This document shows, in pieces, positions 48,740 to 57,534 of a stretch of 64,000 bases of DNA. Source of the DNA: Spongiibacter nanhainus (GTDB lineage Bacteria; Pseudomonadota; Gammaproteobacteria; Pseudomonadales; Spongiibacteraceae); NCBI RefSeq assembly GCF_016132545.1, contig NZ_CP066167.1, forward strand, positions 62,001 through 126,000, in the 5' to 3' direction. Both the position numbers and the translations under genes were made by a program. Every line of letters starts with the position of its first letter. Position 1 is the stretch's first letter. Under the pieces are notes generated by a model. The model ran no database searches. It was not told the DNA's origin and saw only the letters and a list, made by a program, of their open reading frames with translations.

Positions 48740-49215
48740 AGCTGTTCGAGGATTTTTTCTGCCGCGCTGACGTCAACACCACCGGCAGGTTCCACCGCCA
48801 GGTGAGTCACTTTGCCGTTTTCCACAATCATGGCGTAGCGCTGACTGCGGGTGCCCATGCCAAAGCCGCTGGCGTCCATCTCCAGGCCCACGGCCTTGGT
48901 GAAGTCGCCGTTGCCATCGCCCAGCATAAGGATTTCATCGGCGTTTTGGGATTTGCCCCAGGCGTCCATGACAAAGGCATCGTTAACTGATACGCAGGCA
49001 ATGGTGTCGACGCCCTTGGCTTTGATGGTGTCGGCATTGACCACATAGCCGGGCAGGTGGGTCACGGTGCAGCCGGGGGTAAAGGCACCCGGTACTGCAA
49101 ACAGCACAACTTTCTTGCCGTTGAAGATATCGCCGGTGGCGATGTCCTCGGGGCCTTTTTCGCCCATGACTTTCAGCTTCATCTCGGGAATTGCATCACC
49201 AACTTGAATCGCCAT
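48736..49215 (-). CDS. Peroxiredoxin, Prx5 type
   Basis: The 159-residue thioredoxin-fold peroxidase has peroxidatic Cys in GAFTPGCTVTHLPGYV near residue 49. VSVNDAFVMDAWGKSQN and GLEMDASGFGMGTRSQRYAM match the Prx5/glutaredoxin-linked group. No second conserved resolving cysteine is seen in the usual place, so it likely uses a thiol partner such as glutathione; gshA is in this window. Upstream of murI in the same operon. Confidence 0.93.
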   Translation of the reverse strand: MAIQVGDAIPEMKLKVMGEKGPEDIATGDIFNGKKVVLFAVPGAFTPGCTVTHLPGYVVNADTIKAKGVDTIACVSVNDAFVMDAWGKSQNADEILMLGDGNGDFTKAVGLEMDASGFGMGTRSQRYAMIVENGKVTHLAVEPAGGVDVSAAEKILEQL

Positions 49216-49304
49216 AGTTCTATCCTTATTTCTTTCAGTGAGTGAAATCTGCTGTGAGTGTAGCAGATAGGGATTTTCCGAAGCTCAAAATTTGCTTCAG
49301 ATAT

Positions 49305-49335
49305 CTTGAAAAGGGTTTTGCTGTACCCATATTTA
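49305..49335 (+). promoter_or_regulatory. Heat-shock (sigma-32-type) promoter of the Hsp20 gene
   Basis: CTTGAA (49305-49310) and CCCATATTTA (49326-49335) are separated by 15 bases, a close match to the sigma-32 consensus. The start of transcription should fall near 49342. The untranslated leader carries a small ATCCAG/CTGGAT hairpin near 49371-49389, but the TAGGAGGTG ribosome binding site lies outside the stem, so an RNA thermometer is not supported. Confidence 0.82.
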
Positions 49336-49397
49336 AAGCAACAGCGATCGCTTAAATCAAACTGTTAGGCATCCAGCTAAGCCTGGATTTATAGGAG

Positions 49398-49823
49398 GTG
49401 TTTACCATGAACAGCTATCTGCCTTTTGCATTGTTTAATGATTTACAGCGTGATGTTAACCGCTTGTTTGATAATCGCGTCGAGCCCTATTCAAGCTCCG
49501 GCCGTTGGTCGCCAGCGGTGGATATTGTCGAGTCCGACGCTGGCTACCTGTTGACCATGGATGTGCCCGGCGTCAGTCGCGAATCCATCGACATTACCAT
49601 CGACAGTGGAGTGCTGACGGTGAGCGGCGAGCGCAAGGTCGACCACGGCGAAGAGGCCAAGGTTGCGATCAACGAGCGCTGGCAAGGCCAATTTGTGCGC
49701 CGCTTTAACCTGCCCGACACGGTGGACGAGGAGCAGGTTGCCGCCAAGGTGGAAAACGGCGTCCTGGCGCTGCACATTCCCAAGGCGGCGGCCGCAGCAC
49801 CCCGCAAAATCACCGTTCAGTAA
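49398..49823 (+). CDS. Small heat shock protein, Hsp20 family
   Basis: The 141-residue protein follows a sigma-32-like promoter. An alpha-crystallin domain runs from WSPAVDIVESDAGYLLTMDV (about 36-55) to VAAKVENGVLALHIPKA (about 112-128), which contains the conserved A-x-x-x-NGVL motif. A short N-terminus (YLPFALFNDLQRDVNRLF) precedes it. ATP-independent holdase activity is expected. It is monocistronic, ending in a clean terminator. Confidence 0.94.
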   Translation: MFTMNSYLPFALFNDLQRDVNRLFDNRVEPYSSSGRWSPAVDIVESDAGYLLTMDVPGVSRESIDITIDSGVLTVSGERKVDHGEEAKVAINERWQGQFVRRFNLPDTVDEEQVAAKVENGVLALHIPKAAAAAPRKITVQ

Positions 49824-49837
49824 TACCCCACCCCTTA

Positions 49838-49868
49838 CCCGGCCCGCTATTGTGGGCCGGGCGTTTTT
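49838..49868 (+). terminator. Terminator of the Hsp20 gene
   Basis: CCCGGCCC (49838-49845) and GGGCCGGG (49854-49861) form a perfect 8-bp stem, and a CGTTTTT tract follows. It ends 8 bases short of the convergent AsmA-like gene. Confidence 0.88.
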
Positions 49869-49875
49869 GTTGCTG

Positions 49876-51516
49876 TTACAGCATTTCCTTCATCACCGCT
49901 TGTAGTGCGGCTTCCCGATCTCCCAGCAGCTGGCTGTATTGGCCGAGGATGTCTTTCTTCTGCTGCAAGCTGGCCAGCTGGTCGCCATACTGACTTTGCA
50001 GCTTGTCCTGCAACTCAACTTTAAGCTCGTCGACCCGGCCTTTGAGCTCTTCACCCAGCACGTCGCCGAGAATCCGGTCGAGGTTGGACTTCAATCGGAT
50101 AATGGGGTCGTCCACAGAGCCTTTAACATTGAGGTCCATCACCAACTGGTTAACCCCCTCCAGCGCCGAAGCCAGCCGCTGCATGGTGGGGTTGCCCTCT
50201 GCCGCGTTGGCCACCAGTAGTTTGACTTGATTGACCAGGCCATCGATGGAGCCCGACAGGCTGTCGCCCTCGATAGAGAAATTGGCGGCGATGTCGGCGA
50301 TGCCCTGTTCCAAGGTCAGCGGCAGTGCCGGGTTCTGGGACAGCGCCACGCCATTTAGCGACAGTTGCTCCAGGCCCATGGTCAGTACGCTCTTGAGAAT
50401 ATCGTCGCGCTGGTCGAACACGCCATCGATCAGCAGCTGGGACTTCTCTGCCATGCCGCCTTTGATGGCCATGGTGATGGGCTTGTTCCAGTAGTCCTGA
50501 TTGTCGGTAACGTCGCGGATTTCACCGGAGTAGGCCAGTTTTTCCTCGCCCACCATCTGGTAGCCGTCGATAAGGATTTCCCGGATCAGGATATTGACCG
50601 GCAGCTCGCCGCCCTCGGTACTGGGCTCTGGCTCGGCGGGGGGCTTGGACAGCTCCGCCATGGTTTGTTTGTAGAGGGTTAAACCGCTTTGCACCATGGC
50701 GGTGGCGTCGTCACCCAGCAGGAAGCGCAGCATACCATCGGTGCCTTGATCGAGGCCGTACTTGGATGCAATGCGCTGGGATTGGGCTTTGGGCAGGTTG
50801 GCGGCGCGCTTGGCCAGGGCCTGAACCTCGGCGATATCGGCTTGCAGGTCTTTATTAAAGGACTTGTACTGCTTCAATTCTGCCTTGATATCGTCCCGCA
50901 GCTCCTTGGCTCCCTGCAGCCGGACCACCATGTTCTGTTCTTTCAGCTCTTCCCAGCGTTGTTTGTACTCCTCTACCTGTGCCTCCTCCGGCATATTCTG
51001 GGACTTCTCCTCCCAGCGATTTTGGATGGCCTTGAAGCCCGCCTCGATCTCTTCTACCTCGGCCTGAACGATGGCCTTTTCCTCGTCCATGATGGCGCTG
51101 GCATCGGGCAATTCAATGCTGGGCAGACCCTCTTTTTGCTCCGGCTTGGGGGGCGGCATGCTGCCGTCCAGAGTGCCGGGAGTGCTGCGCTGGGTGTGCA
51201 TTTGCAGGCCTGACAGCAGCACCTGATCGGCAATCACCTGCTTTTTCAGCAGTGCCTTGATATCCACATCGGCGGAGACCTTCTCACTCTGCATCAGGTT
51301 GCGCATGGGCTCCTTGGGGTTGGCAACAGTTAAACCATTGAGGGCCACATGGGTGGGGTAGAACTTGATGTCGACACTGTCCACCTCCACTTTCGCGCCG
51401 ACTTGCTTGCTGCCTTCGCTCTCGATCGCCCATTTGGCAATGGGCTCAATGGCGAAGACCACCACGGCGACCAGCAGGATCACCAGCCCAAGAACAATTT
51501 TAAGAATCCGTTTCAT
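49876..51516 (-). CDS. AsmA-like envelope protein (TIGR03545 family)
   Basis: The 546-residue protein starts MKRILKIVLGLVILLVAVVV, one membrane anchor, chosen over a frame 26 codons longer. The periplasmic region has an AsmA-type beta part (VGAKVEVDSVDIKFYPTHVA, KVSADVDIKALLKKQVIADQ), a long central coiled coil (about 155-270), and a repeat of AsmA-like strands later (VNILIREILIDGYQM). A final charged helix (RVDELKVELQDKLQSQYG) ends it. Its likely role is envelope/lipid homeostasis, by analogy with AsmA. No neighbour clarifies it. Confidence 0.85.
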   Translation of the reverse strand: MKRILKIVLGLVILLVAVVVFAIEPIAKWAIESEGSKQVGAKVEVDSVDIKFYPTHVALNGLTVANPKEPMRNLMQSEKVSADVDIKALLKKQVIADQVLLSGLQMHTQRSTPGTLDGSMPPPKPEQKEGLPSIELPDASAIMDEEKAIVQAEVEEIEAGFKAIQNRWEEKSQNMPEEAQVEEYKQRWEELKEQNMVVRLQGAKELRDDIKAELKQYKSFNKDLQADIAEVQALAKRAANLPKAQSQRIASKYGLDQGTDGMLRFLLGDDATAMVQSGLTLYKQTMAELSKPPAEPEPSTEGGELPVNILIREILIDGYQMVGEEKLAYSGEIRDVTDNQDYWNKPITMAIKGGMAEKSQLLIDGVFDQRDDILKSVLTMGLEQLSLNGVALSQNPALPLTLEQGIADIAANFSIEGDSLSGSIDGLVNQVKLLVANAAEGNPTMQRLASALEGVNQLVMDLNVKGSVDDPIIRLKSNLDRILGDVLGEELKGRVDELKVELQDKLQSQYGDQLASLQQKKDILGQYSQLLGDREAALQAVMKEML

Positions 51517-51697
51517 AACTCCCCCGATGATTGTCGGTAATGGCCCACAGCATAGCCGGTTGCCATTCACACTGAAACTACAAGACAACGCCACACCAAA
51601 AGAGTGCCCTAATTTACACGCGGTGCCGGATCGTGCAATTCACCGGCGGTGGCCCTAAACTGCTCAACAAACAATCACTATAAAAAAGGAAGGGGAT

Positions 51698-52075
51698 ATG
51701 CCAACACAGCTATTTTTGGGGTTTTCCGCATTGGTCTGGGCGGGCTACGGCCTGTACTGCTTTATGGTGCCCACGGCACTGGCTGACATGAATGTGATCA
51801 CTGCGGCCAGTGCCACCGGCACAGTGGAGATCAAGGCCATGTATGGCGGTTTGCAGACGGCGTTGGGGGTGCTGGCACTGATGGGGCTACTGCGCAGCGC
51901 GATGATAAAACCCGCCTTGACGGCCCTGGCCTTCGCCACCGGGGGGCTCTTTATCGCTCGATCTCTGGGGGCGTTGATGGCCGCCAATTTCAGCGCTTAC
52001 ACCTCCGGGGCATTAGTGTTTGAGTTGCTGGCCACGCTGATTGCGGTGTGGTTGCTGAAAAAGCAGCCGGCCTAG
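51698..52075 (+). CDS. DUF4345-family membrane protein
   Basis: This 125-residue protein has four hydrophobic segments: LFLGFSALVWAGYGLYCFMV, GGLQTALGVLALMGLL, PALTALAFATGGLFIARSLG and GALVFELLATLIAVWLL. ATGTVEIKAMYGGLQ is the family signature. The function is unknown, with members often near stress or lipid genes. A good AAGGAAGGGG leader precedes the ATG. Monocistronic, convergent with the hydrolase. Confidence 0.87.
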   Translation: MPTQLFLGFSALVWAGYGLYCFMVPTALADMNVITAASATGTVEIKAMYGGLQTALGVLALMGLLRSAMIKPALTALAFATGGLFIARSLGALMAANFSAYTSGALVFELLATLIAVWLLKKQPA

Positions 52076-52102
52076 GGCCTAGCCTTTGTCATGGCTTTGG
52101 AT

Positions 52103-53122
52103 TCACTTTTCCGGGTTAAGTGTGTTGGACAGTGCTGCCGCGAAGGTTGCGAAATCTTCAATATGGGGCAGGTGGCCCAGGCCTTTTAGCTCGATCAGCT
52201 CAATGCTGGGGTTGCGGGCTTTTACTTCTGCGCCGAGTCGATCGTAACGCCCCAGCTCACGGGTTACGCCATCGCGCTTCCAGTTGCGCCCGGGGCCGGT
52301 ACGATCCCGGGTGCCGAGAATCAGCGTGGTGGGCACGGCCAGGTGCTGAAATTCGTTGATTACCGGGCCGGTAAAAATCATATCGTAGGCCCGGGCGCTG
52401 ACCTGCGCCAGCTGTTTCCAGTCCGGGCCTTGTATCCAGCCGATCAGCGGTTCAGCCAGTGCGGCGTAATCTTCCTTCCATTGTCCGTCGTAATAGTTTT
52501 TGCGCTGGTAGGCCAGTACCCCCTCGGCGCTGGCCTTGAGCTCATTGCGGTAAAAGAAGCCGATGTCCTTGTACTCCACATAGCGAAGGTAGTCCTCCAG
52601 GCCGATGGGGTTGAGGAGGATCAGCTGTTCCGTTCTCTTCGGGTAGAGCAAGGCAAAGCGGGACGCCAGCATGCCGCCCATGGAGTGGCCGAGCACCCAG
52701 GTTTTGTCGATGTCCAGCTTGTCCAACAGGGCGCGGGTATTGTTGGCCAGTGCGGCGAAGCTGTACTGGTAGTCGGTGGGTTTGCTGGATTTGCCGAAGC
52801 CAATCTGGTCGGGCATCAATACATCGAAGCCCTGTTCGCTGAGAAAGAGCGCGCTGTCTTGCCAGTAGGCGCCGTTGAAATTCTTGCCGTGAAGAAGAGT
52901 GATAACCCCCTTGCGCTCTCCCTTTGCCGGCAAATACATGTAGGCCATTTGCAAGGCTTGGTTCTGGGAGCGGAGCTGGAAGGTCTTAACAGCAAAGGGG
53001 TAGGCGTAATCTGACAGCTGGGCGTCGTAACTTGGTGACTTGGCAGTGCTTGTTGAATTCGCCAGGGCGACACTGCCCCAGGCCAACATCGATATCGCGA
53101 TAAGTCGTAACATGACTGTCAT
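52103..53122 (-). CDS. Secreted alpha/beta hydrolase
   Basis: The 339-residue protein starts at ATG 53122, giving a clean signal peptide (LRLIAISMLAWGSVALANS). The fold has GVITLLHGKNFNG (oxyanion strand), nucleophile Ser in WVLGHSMGGMLASRFAL near residue 155, the acid in LILGTRDRTGPGRN near 275 and His in GLGHLPHIEDF near 322. All three triad residues are present. It is a periplasmic esterase/haloalkane-like hydrolase of unknown substrate. Confidence 0.9.
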   Translation of the reverse strand: MTVMLRLIAISMLAWGSVALANSTSTAKSPSYDAQLSDYAYPFAVKTFQLRSQNQALQMAYMYLPAKGERKGVITLLHGKNFNGAYWQDSALFLSEQGFDVLMPDQIGFGKSSKPTDYQYSFAALANNTRALLDKLDIDKTWVLGHSMGGMLASRFALLYPKRTEQLILLNPIGLEDYLRYVEYKDIGFFYRNELKASAEGVLAYQRKNYYDGQWKEDYAALAEPLIGWIQGPDWKQLAQVSARAYDMIFTGPVINEFQHLAVPTTLILGTRDRTGPGRNWKRDGVTRELGRYDRLGAEVKARNPSIELIELKGLGHLPHIEDFATFAAALSNTLNPEK

Positions 53123-53370
53123 AACACTCTCCTTTTCTCTGCATGTGTGAGGGAGGCACTTTCTCATTGTCGACCTGCGGTGAGAGCCGTAGCTGGGCTT
53201 GTTAAGGCACCAGCATTAAAAAGTGTGAACCAGTCCCCGTTTCTGCCCCGATTGCGCCACTTATTACGTAGTTATACCTATTAACGAGGTAAGGGCTTCT
53301 ACGTACCTTAATACGCAATTTCCTGTTCCATCCATTCACCCGTACCTTTTTCTAGCTAGGGAGAGCACTG

Positions 53371-56023
53371 ATGATTGCCCGCCTTGTCGCCGTATTGCTC
53401 CTATCCACTGTTTTTTTAAGCGCTTGCGGTGGGGGCGGTGATTCACGGAGCCCCGATCGACCGGCTTTATCCATAGACCCTTCGACACTGCAATTGGAAT
53501 TCATTGGCGGTACCGTACTGCCGGGCACCGGCACCAGCAAGATTTCAGCCCGAATGTTGGCGCGCACCACTGATGGTGTTGAGCTGGGGCCATTCAAGGT
53601 GATTACCGAGCGAGTGGAGTGGTCCCTGGCCGAAGGGCTCGGTGTGCCACCAGAAGCGGAAATCGCCACTGACAACAACGGGCAGATGGCCTTTCGCGAA
53701 ACGGTACGCAACGGCATAGTGGTGGATATTCTCAGCACTGAGCGACTCAGTATCACTGCGCCTGCTATTGCCTCCAGTCTGGTGGGTACCTTTGTTAAGG
53801 CGGGGAGCGAGTACAGCCGCAGTGGTAACTTTACCATTGTGCCGCCGACACCTGACGGTCAGCCGAAATTGGTTGGACAGACGACGATTCTCCTCGACCC
53901 TCTCAACCCCAACGACTCCCAGACCAGCGGCTATCGGCTGCTGCAGTATTTCACCAATACCACCATTGCCGAGAACCTGACCCATACCGTCGTCATTTGC
54001 AGCAGCGATTCCTCGCTGGCTGCCATCGCCGAAAACCAGCCGGTGAGTCAATCGGATGGCGAAGTGGATGTCACCTTCAGCAACCCCTTCTCTGCCGACG
54101 GCGATAACCCGCCGCACAGTGTCACTCTGTTTGCCATCGATGGCGACAGCAACAACGATTGTGTTGGCGCGGTCTCCGACGGTGTTCGCGAGCTGGAAGT
54201 GGTGCTGACGCCGGGTACCTTTACCACGGCCGAGATTTGTACCGTGATCAACCCACCCGCTGCGCCCTGCGACAATGCCGGCTTCTTGTTACCGGAACTG
54301 GTTGAAAGCTGTCGTGGTCTGGACAGCGACAGCATTCAGGTACCGGCCGAACAGCGTTTGCAGTTTGCTGCCCGTCTCAAATACAACCGCGATAATAATC
54401 CCGAGCAAACATCGGAAGTGTTTGTTTGTAATGACAACGGCGCACCGAGCTGGTCTGCCAGCAGTGACATCATCTTTTCCAGCGAGCCGCCAATCGATCC
54501 GGTACAGGGTTTTGCTACCACTATCGACCGTTTTGCCTACCGGGATCTGATTGAGCTGACGCCGTCTCCAAGCAGTACCGTGACTGGCAATTTCGGCAGT
54601 GCGGATGCCCTTCAAGACGACCTGCGTCTGGACCTGGTGGCGGCTCGGGTGGACGACGTTAAGATTGTGCGGATCGATGGCGTCAACAATGACAGCAACG
54701 GGCCGGACACCCTCTATATCAATAGCTTCATCGATGGCATTGCCTATCGAGCTCTGTGTCGCTTTGCTGAAATCGACGGTGGCGAAGGCCCTTATGAGGT
54801 GTGCCCGCAAGGCAGTGTGACATGGTCTTCCAGTGTGCCGACTACCGCGCGCCCTGTGCCTGAGCAGGGTGTTGAGACGCTGTTGACGGCTCAGCCCAAT
54901 GCCCAGGAAGCGACCCTGAATCTCACCGCGACGTATATCGCCAGTGACGAGCCGGTGACCGCAAGCCGTCAGGTTAACGCGGTCGACCCCGGCGAGCTGG
55001 TGGAGCTGCGGATGTTTATGGTGTCCAATGCCGACGAGCCGGATACCTTAAACGTGGACCCCTTTGCCTGCGTTGGCCGGTTGGAGGTCGTCGACACCTT
55101 GTCCGCAGGGACACAGTATTTGCAAGGCGGACAGCAGTTTGAAGTCTTTGCGTTGTTCGAGCACGCCGGTGTGGCCACTACCCCCCAGGCCTGGTTGGAC
55201 GACCCCAAAAGTAGTGAATCCATGCTTATCCCGGTAACCGGTGAAGACGAAATCCGCTTCAGTGCTATACCCGGTTTTTGGAGTGGCTCCTGGGCAGACA
55301 TTCCCGCTTGCCAAACCGCAATTCCAGAGGGCACGGGATTGGACGACATTACCGATCAAACCGGTGGCATTGTGGTGTCGCCAACGAATGGTGCTGCCAG
55401 TTTCAGCTCTGACCACAAAGGCTTGTTGGGGCGCCGATGGTCTACTGCGCCTGAGCACGACCTGCGTCGATGCCTTCCTGGACGAAAATAGTGATGGCCA
55501 GCGGGGTGACGGCGAACCCGGTACTGTGGATGGTTCAACAGTGCTGGTATTGCCGGCGGCCGATGATGCCCTGCTCAGCTTCTCCAACGAGCTGTGCGAA
55601 ACCCTGGAGCCGGTGCTGACTCTCGGTGGTGGCTTCCCAGGTGCCGAGGGCCCGGGCATTGTGTTGCCGCTGGTTTACGGCCTGGGCCTGGTGGTCGATC
55701 CCATCCTGGGGACCTTGATCTCCAATGACGATGGCGGCGCCCTGCCGGTGGAAGAACTGATCAGCGCGTTGATTACCGGTGATTTCTCGTCCTTTGGCGA
55801 AGGGGCGCCGGATATCGGCTTTGGTTTGGGTACGCTGACCAGCGCATTGCTCGACGGCGTGGGCTCGGTGCCGGGTCTCGGCGAGGTTGTCGATGTCTTG
55901 GATGCCTGCTTGCTGAATCCCACCCTGTCGGTTGTCGATGGTCTGTTGACTCTGCTGCTGAATTTCAGCACCGAAGGCTTTGAAAATATCAATGTCGACG
56001 ACTGCGGAGCAATCTTTGAATAA
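53371..56023 (+). pseudogene. Large secreted lipoprotein gene with a frameshift near the 3' end
   Basis: The first frame (53371-55491, 706 residues) starts with a lipoprotein signal (LLLSTVFLSACGGGG) and continues as a Ser/Thr/Asp-rich, beta-strand-rich extracytoplasmic protein. Short cysteine-bearing blocks (VVICSSDSS, AEICTVINPP, ALCRFAEIDG) recur in it. At GGGG 55428-55431 the frame slips. Removing one G joins HKGLLGADGLLRLSTTCVDAF and continues through a Ca-binding-type DENSDGQRGDGEPG to the stop at 56023. The mature chain would be about 880 residues. It may be a real lesion, a phase-variable run or a base-calling error. Function is unknown; it is cell-surface or secreted. Confidence 0.8.
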
Positions 56024-56064
56024 CACGGAGCACTCTGGGGGGCGTGGGTGGCGCCGCTGCCCCG

Positions 56065-56760
56065 TCACCCCATCGTCAGTGTAAAAGCCTCGCCTAGAGG
56101 TGTTTGTTGACCGGGCCTCTCGATGGGTACACATCGAATGGGGCTCGGAAAACTCGGTCTTAGTAAGGGCGCAAAAGCACTGACATCAGTGACAGCGTGA
56201 GACAGCCAGCGGCGCTGCAGTTGCAGATCATTGGGCAGGAATAGTGGCGTCGATTTACTGTGAATGTCCCGCCAGGCTGGGTGTGGCGGCGTGGTGATAA
56301 CACTGCAGGAGCGCTGTATTTCCCCGGTGTCGGTATTTAGCCATTCCCGGTATAAGCCGCCCAAGGCAAATTGTTGCCCGACCGCTTCAATGCGGTGATA
56401 GCGTCGCGCCTGCTTGGGCCCTTCACCTTCGATGATGTAGGTGGCTGGGATGATGCAACGACTGTGGCGATAGGCTTGAAAACCGGCACTGCGGGATACA
56501 TTGAGTTTGTCGCTGCGGGTATTGAATGAGGTGTATCGCGACGGGCGGAGCTGGCCGTTTTCTCCCCGCTCCAGCAATAACCACCAAGTAGCCTGCTCCA
56601 CCTGGGGCGCGCCATTGCGCTCCACCACCATGTCGATGGTCGACGCCGGGCCGGCAAAAATGACCTCGCGGATAATGTCGACCATATCGGGGCGGTCTTT
56701 GATGATCTCGATCAGCGTCAGGGTCTTGTCTTGATGGGTATTGCCGATAAAACCGCACAT
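56065..56760 (-). CDS. SRAP (YedK/HMCES)-family protein
   Basis: The 231-residue SOS response-associated peptidase family protein forms DNA-protein crosslinks at abasic sites in single-stranded DNA. The catalytic Cys2 is in MCGFIGN. YTSFNTRSDKLNVS is the NxR-type DNA pocket, and the later IIPATYIIEGEG contains the Glu, with CSVITTPPHPAWRDIHSKST giving the His region. The GRF opening seen in many members is changed to GFI, so the N-terminal pocket differs. It is adjacent to marC on the same strand. Confidence 0.83.
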   Translation of the reverse strand: MCGFIGNTHQDKTLTLIEIIKDRPDMVDIIREVIFAGPASTIDMVVERNGAPQVEQATWWLLLERGENGQLRPSRYTSFNTRSDKLNVSRSAGFQAYRHSRCIIPATYIIEGEGPKQARRYHRIEAVGQQFALGGLYREWLNTDTGEIQRSCSVITTPPHPAWRDIHSKSTPLFLPNDLQLQRRWLSHAVTDVSAFAPLLRPSFPSPIRCVPIERPGQQTPLGEAFTLTMG

Positions 56761-56792
56761 GTTTAAGCCTAAACCCTGACTCCGCCCTGACC

Positions 56793-57431
56793 CTAAGCCT
56801 GGATCGGCACCAGCCCGCTTTGGCTGATGCCGTCGAAAATAAACTGCACCGCCAGCGCCGACAGCAATACCCCCATGATGCGGCTGACCACATGCATACC
56901 CGTTACGCCCAGTATCTGATTGAGCCTGCCGGAGAGCAGCAGGGCAATAAAAGTCAGCAGCAGAGTGATCAGTAGCGCGGCCATCACGATCAACTGGCCC
57001 AGCAGGTGGCCTTCCTGGTTGGCCATCAGCAGAATCACAGCGCCCATGGCACCGGGACCGGCGATGAGTGGTGTCGCCAGAGGAAAAACTGAAATATCGT
57101 CCTTGGCCACTGCCTCTTTGGCCTCCTCGTCGGTGGTGGTGGTCACCCCCGAGGTGCGGGCGAAGACCAGCTCGATACCGATCAACAGCAGCAGAATCCC
57201 CCCGGCTGCCCGCAGCGCCGCCAGGGAAATACCCAGGCTGGACAGCAGAAACTCACCCACCAGGGCAAAGGTGATCAGTATGGCGCCGGCAATCAGCGTA
57301 CCCCGAATCGCCATGGTGCGTCGGTAAGCCCCAGTTTCCCGGGCCGTGAGAACGGCGAACATGGCGGCCACATCCAGGGGGCCAATGGTGGCAAAAAAGG
57401 TGGCCAAAGCCACGGTGGCGGTTTCCAGCAT
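56793..57431 (-). CDS. MarC-family membrane protein
   Basis: The 212-residue UPF0056 membrane protein has six hydrophobic helices: VALATFFATIGPLDVAAMF, ILITFALVGEFLLSSLGISL, GGILLLLIGIELVF, LATPLIAGPGAMGAVILLMA, LLITLLLTFIALLL and ILGVTGMHVVSRIMGVLLSA. The family was once linked to multiple antibiotic resistance, but its role is unresolved. It begins 104 bases downstream of the MHYT gene. Confidence 0.92.
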   Translation of the reverse strand: MLETATVALATFFATIGPLDVAAMFAVLTARETGAYRRTMAIRGTLIAGAILITFALVGEFLLSSLGISLAALRAAGGILLLLIGIELVFARTSGVTTTTDEEAKEAVAKDDISVFPLATPLIAGPGAMGAVILLMANQEGHLLGQLIVMAALLITLLLTFIALLLSGRLNQILGVTGMHVVSRIMGVLLSALAVQFIFDGISQSGLVPIQA

Positions 57432-57534
57432 GGTGTCAGTGGCGGCCCGTTTTAATAAAAGGCCGTCAAGAGTAGCGTCACTGGCTGCCGGCGTGCAACG
57501 GCTTCGATGCCGCCAGTTGCGACTATCGCTGGCT

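Noticed and set aside
49355-49375. attC-like CTGTTAGGC before hsp20
   Set aside because: No paired 5' box or stem, and the locus is an ordinary heat-shock gene with its own promoter.
49336-49397. RNA thermometer (ROSE or fourU) in the hsp20 leader
   Set aside because: The only hairpin (near 49371-49389) does not cover the TAGGAGGTG ribosome binding site and lacks the UYGCU motif.
55421-55500. Programmed ribosomal frameshift in the giant lipoprotein gene
   Set aside because: There is no slippery heptamer with a stimulatory pseudoknot or Shine-Dalgarno-like element, and the direction needed does not fit standard sites.
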